Positions 63,066-64,000 of a stretch of DNA of 64,000 nucleotides are shown here, one piece after another. Origin of the DNA: Agarophyton chilense. Taxonomy: Eukaryota > Rhodophyta > Florideophyceae > Gracilariales > Gracilariaceae. The translations under genes were made by a program, and so were the position numbers. The stretch spans positions 2,046,001 through 2,110,000 of the forward strand of contig JARGXX010000105.1 of assembly GCA_030374765.1 (NCBI GenBank), given 5' to 3'. The first letter of the stretch is position 1. Each line of letters opens with the position of its first letter. The notes under the pieces were generated by a model. That model was not told the origin of the DNA and searched no databases. It worked only from the letters and a program-made list of their open reading frames with translations.

Positions 63066-63487
63066 TCAGCAGCCGCCACCCCCGCAGCGACTGCAGCGAC
63101 CGCAACCACCGCATCCTCCGCAATCACCACAGCCACCAGGTCTCGTTCCACGATGATCGCCGATGGCATCCACAAAGCCTGCGAACAGTAGTTCTCGAAC
63201 CACGCGTCGGCGGCGCAATCGTACGTCATTCACGATGATGTTAAACAATTGTCTTGGAGACCCTGGAAATTCGTGTTGATCCCAGTTGCTTGTCTCTAAT
63301 GCGACAAGCATCATCCCCAAACTTTGGCTGCCACTTGCGATGCGCACTTCCCCACTGGCTCCACGAATCATGGGGTACTCGTACTGTTGCGCTGACCAAG
63401 CGGGATACATCGTTTCATGAGTGCCAATCTTAGGCCCTCCGCGAGGCAAAAATCTTGGTTGTAAGTTAACGAAGAGCGCCGCAGCTG
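63066..63487 (-). CDS. Unrecognised ORF with Cys-Gly-rich C-terminus
   Basis: The minus-strand frame is open from just inside a TGA near 63490 down to 63066. It reads as protein (FLPRGGPKIGTHETMYPAW, MIRGASGEVRIASGSQSLG, DQHEFPGSPRQLFNIIVND) and ends in a tail of GGCGDCGGCGGCGRC type with about seven cysteines. No ATG opens the frame at its 5' end, so it is probably the last exon of a gene continuing to the right, or a 5'-truncated copy. Similar Cys-Gly tails occur in some membrane proteins, but I cannot name a family. Confidence 0.4.
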
Positions 63488-64000
63488 CTGTACTTCAGAT
63501 GTACCGGCAAAAGTTGGTTCCCATGACAAACTCGCAAAGTTGAATGGCTAATACTGAAGAACACTCTACCTGCAGAAATCCTTTCTGCAATCGGAAGAGA
63601 AGGAAACGCGAAGGAATATGACGACGGGTTCTTCCTTTGCTAAGACACTTCAAGTTAAGCAATTTCGTGTGAGCGTCCGGACCAAACAGCCATAAACGCA
63701 ACTTTAGAAACCCTGGATTTCCGGGTGTACTTCTAATGCCGCTCTATGCTTCCGTTTTTGTTCTGTAATCGAATTCAATTCCAGGAATTCCCTCTAAGGA
63801 GCCTTAAAATCCTTCCCCTCCCCTGAAAGGAGGGCAAAGTCCTCTCCACCAACACGCAGAACGAAGACGGTTTCTTTTAAGGATGCACTGCATTTGCCCG
63901 GCGAAATGAAAAACGAACGAGAATGGCGCATGCTGTGCGGAAGCACGTGGTGCGCTGTAGCGAGCGGGTAATTTGGTTTGTCCGAAAATGTCTTCCATCT
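63488..64000. other. Window end, nothing certain
   Basis: Minus-strand ORFs at 63495-63701 and 63804-63998 have no recognisable content. If the Cys-Gly ORF is a last exon, its upstream exons should lie here or beyond. Confidence 0.35.

Overview
The window is eukaryotic nuclear DNA. Large single-exon genes (up to 1044 codons) sit in short gene-dense patches at both ends, around a long interior of decayed transposons and broken gene copies. A CBM20-bearing phosphoglucan water dikinase (a starch-turnover enzyme), near-absence of visible introns and gene islands separated by repeats together suggest a red alga, perhaps a multicellular one. This lineage call is inference, not something the sequence proves.

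Layout. 1-4962: GC-rich gene patch with the end of a protoporphyrinogen oxidase gene, a MoaA/CNX2 gene and a TBC Rab-GAP gene. 4963-6810: spacer. 6811-7587: rhomboid-family protease. 7814-9112: Tc1/mariner element with paired inner and outer terminal repeats. 9371-31600: a graveyard of PIF/Harbinger transposases, their Myb/SANT-like partner ORFs, a possible piggyBac-like remnant, a GC-rich hairpin-rich island (candidate solo LTR), two members of an unnamed repeat-associated protein family, and recognisable dead copies of cellular genes (kinetochore NUF2 and a UBX-domain protein). 31650-44958: two Ty3/gypsy chromodomain elements and a Ty1/copia RNase H fragment. 45240-46867: another Harbinger remnant. 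47450-57285: a 3312-bp tandem repeat built from the 5' part of the PWD gene and a divergent RPAP3/SPAG1-like TPR gene, ending in the one full-length PWD gene. 57717-64000: a secreted HELTH metalloprotease, a cobalamin/siderophore-binding-like protein, a Siw14-type phosphatase and an unrecognised ORF with a Cys-Gly tail.

The most interesting signal is in the two gypsy elements. Both carry, between the chromodomain and the 3' LTR, an antisense reading frame whose protein is alignable between the copies although the copies are strongly diverged. Other points are the element that keeps gag, protease and chromodomain but has lost RT, RNase H and integrase, the IR/DR-like ends of the Tc1 element, the PWD/TPR triplication with a fading left edge, and the hairpin-rich island.

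Living genes are probably MoaA, TBC, rhomboid, TPR (two identical copies), full-length PWD, HELTH protease, the binding-protein-like gene and the phosphatase. Almost everything between 9 and 47 kb shows stops, frameshifts or truncation. All readings here are by eye; no searches were run.
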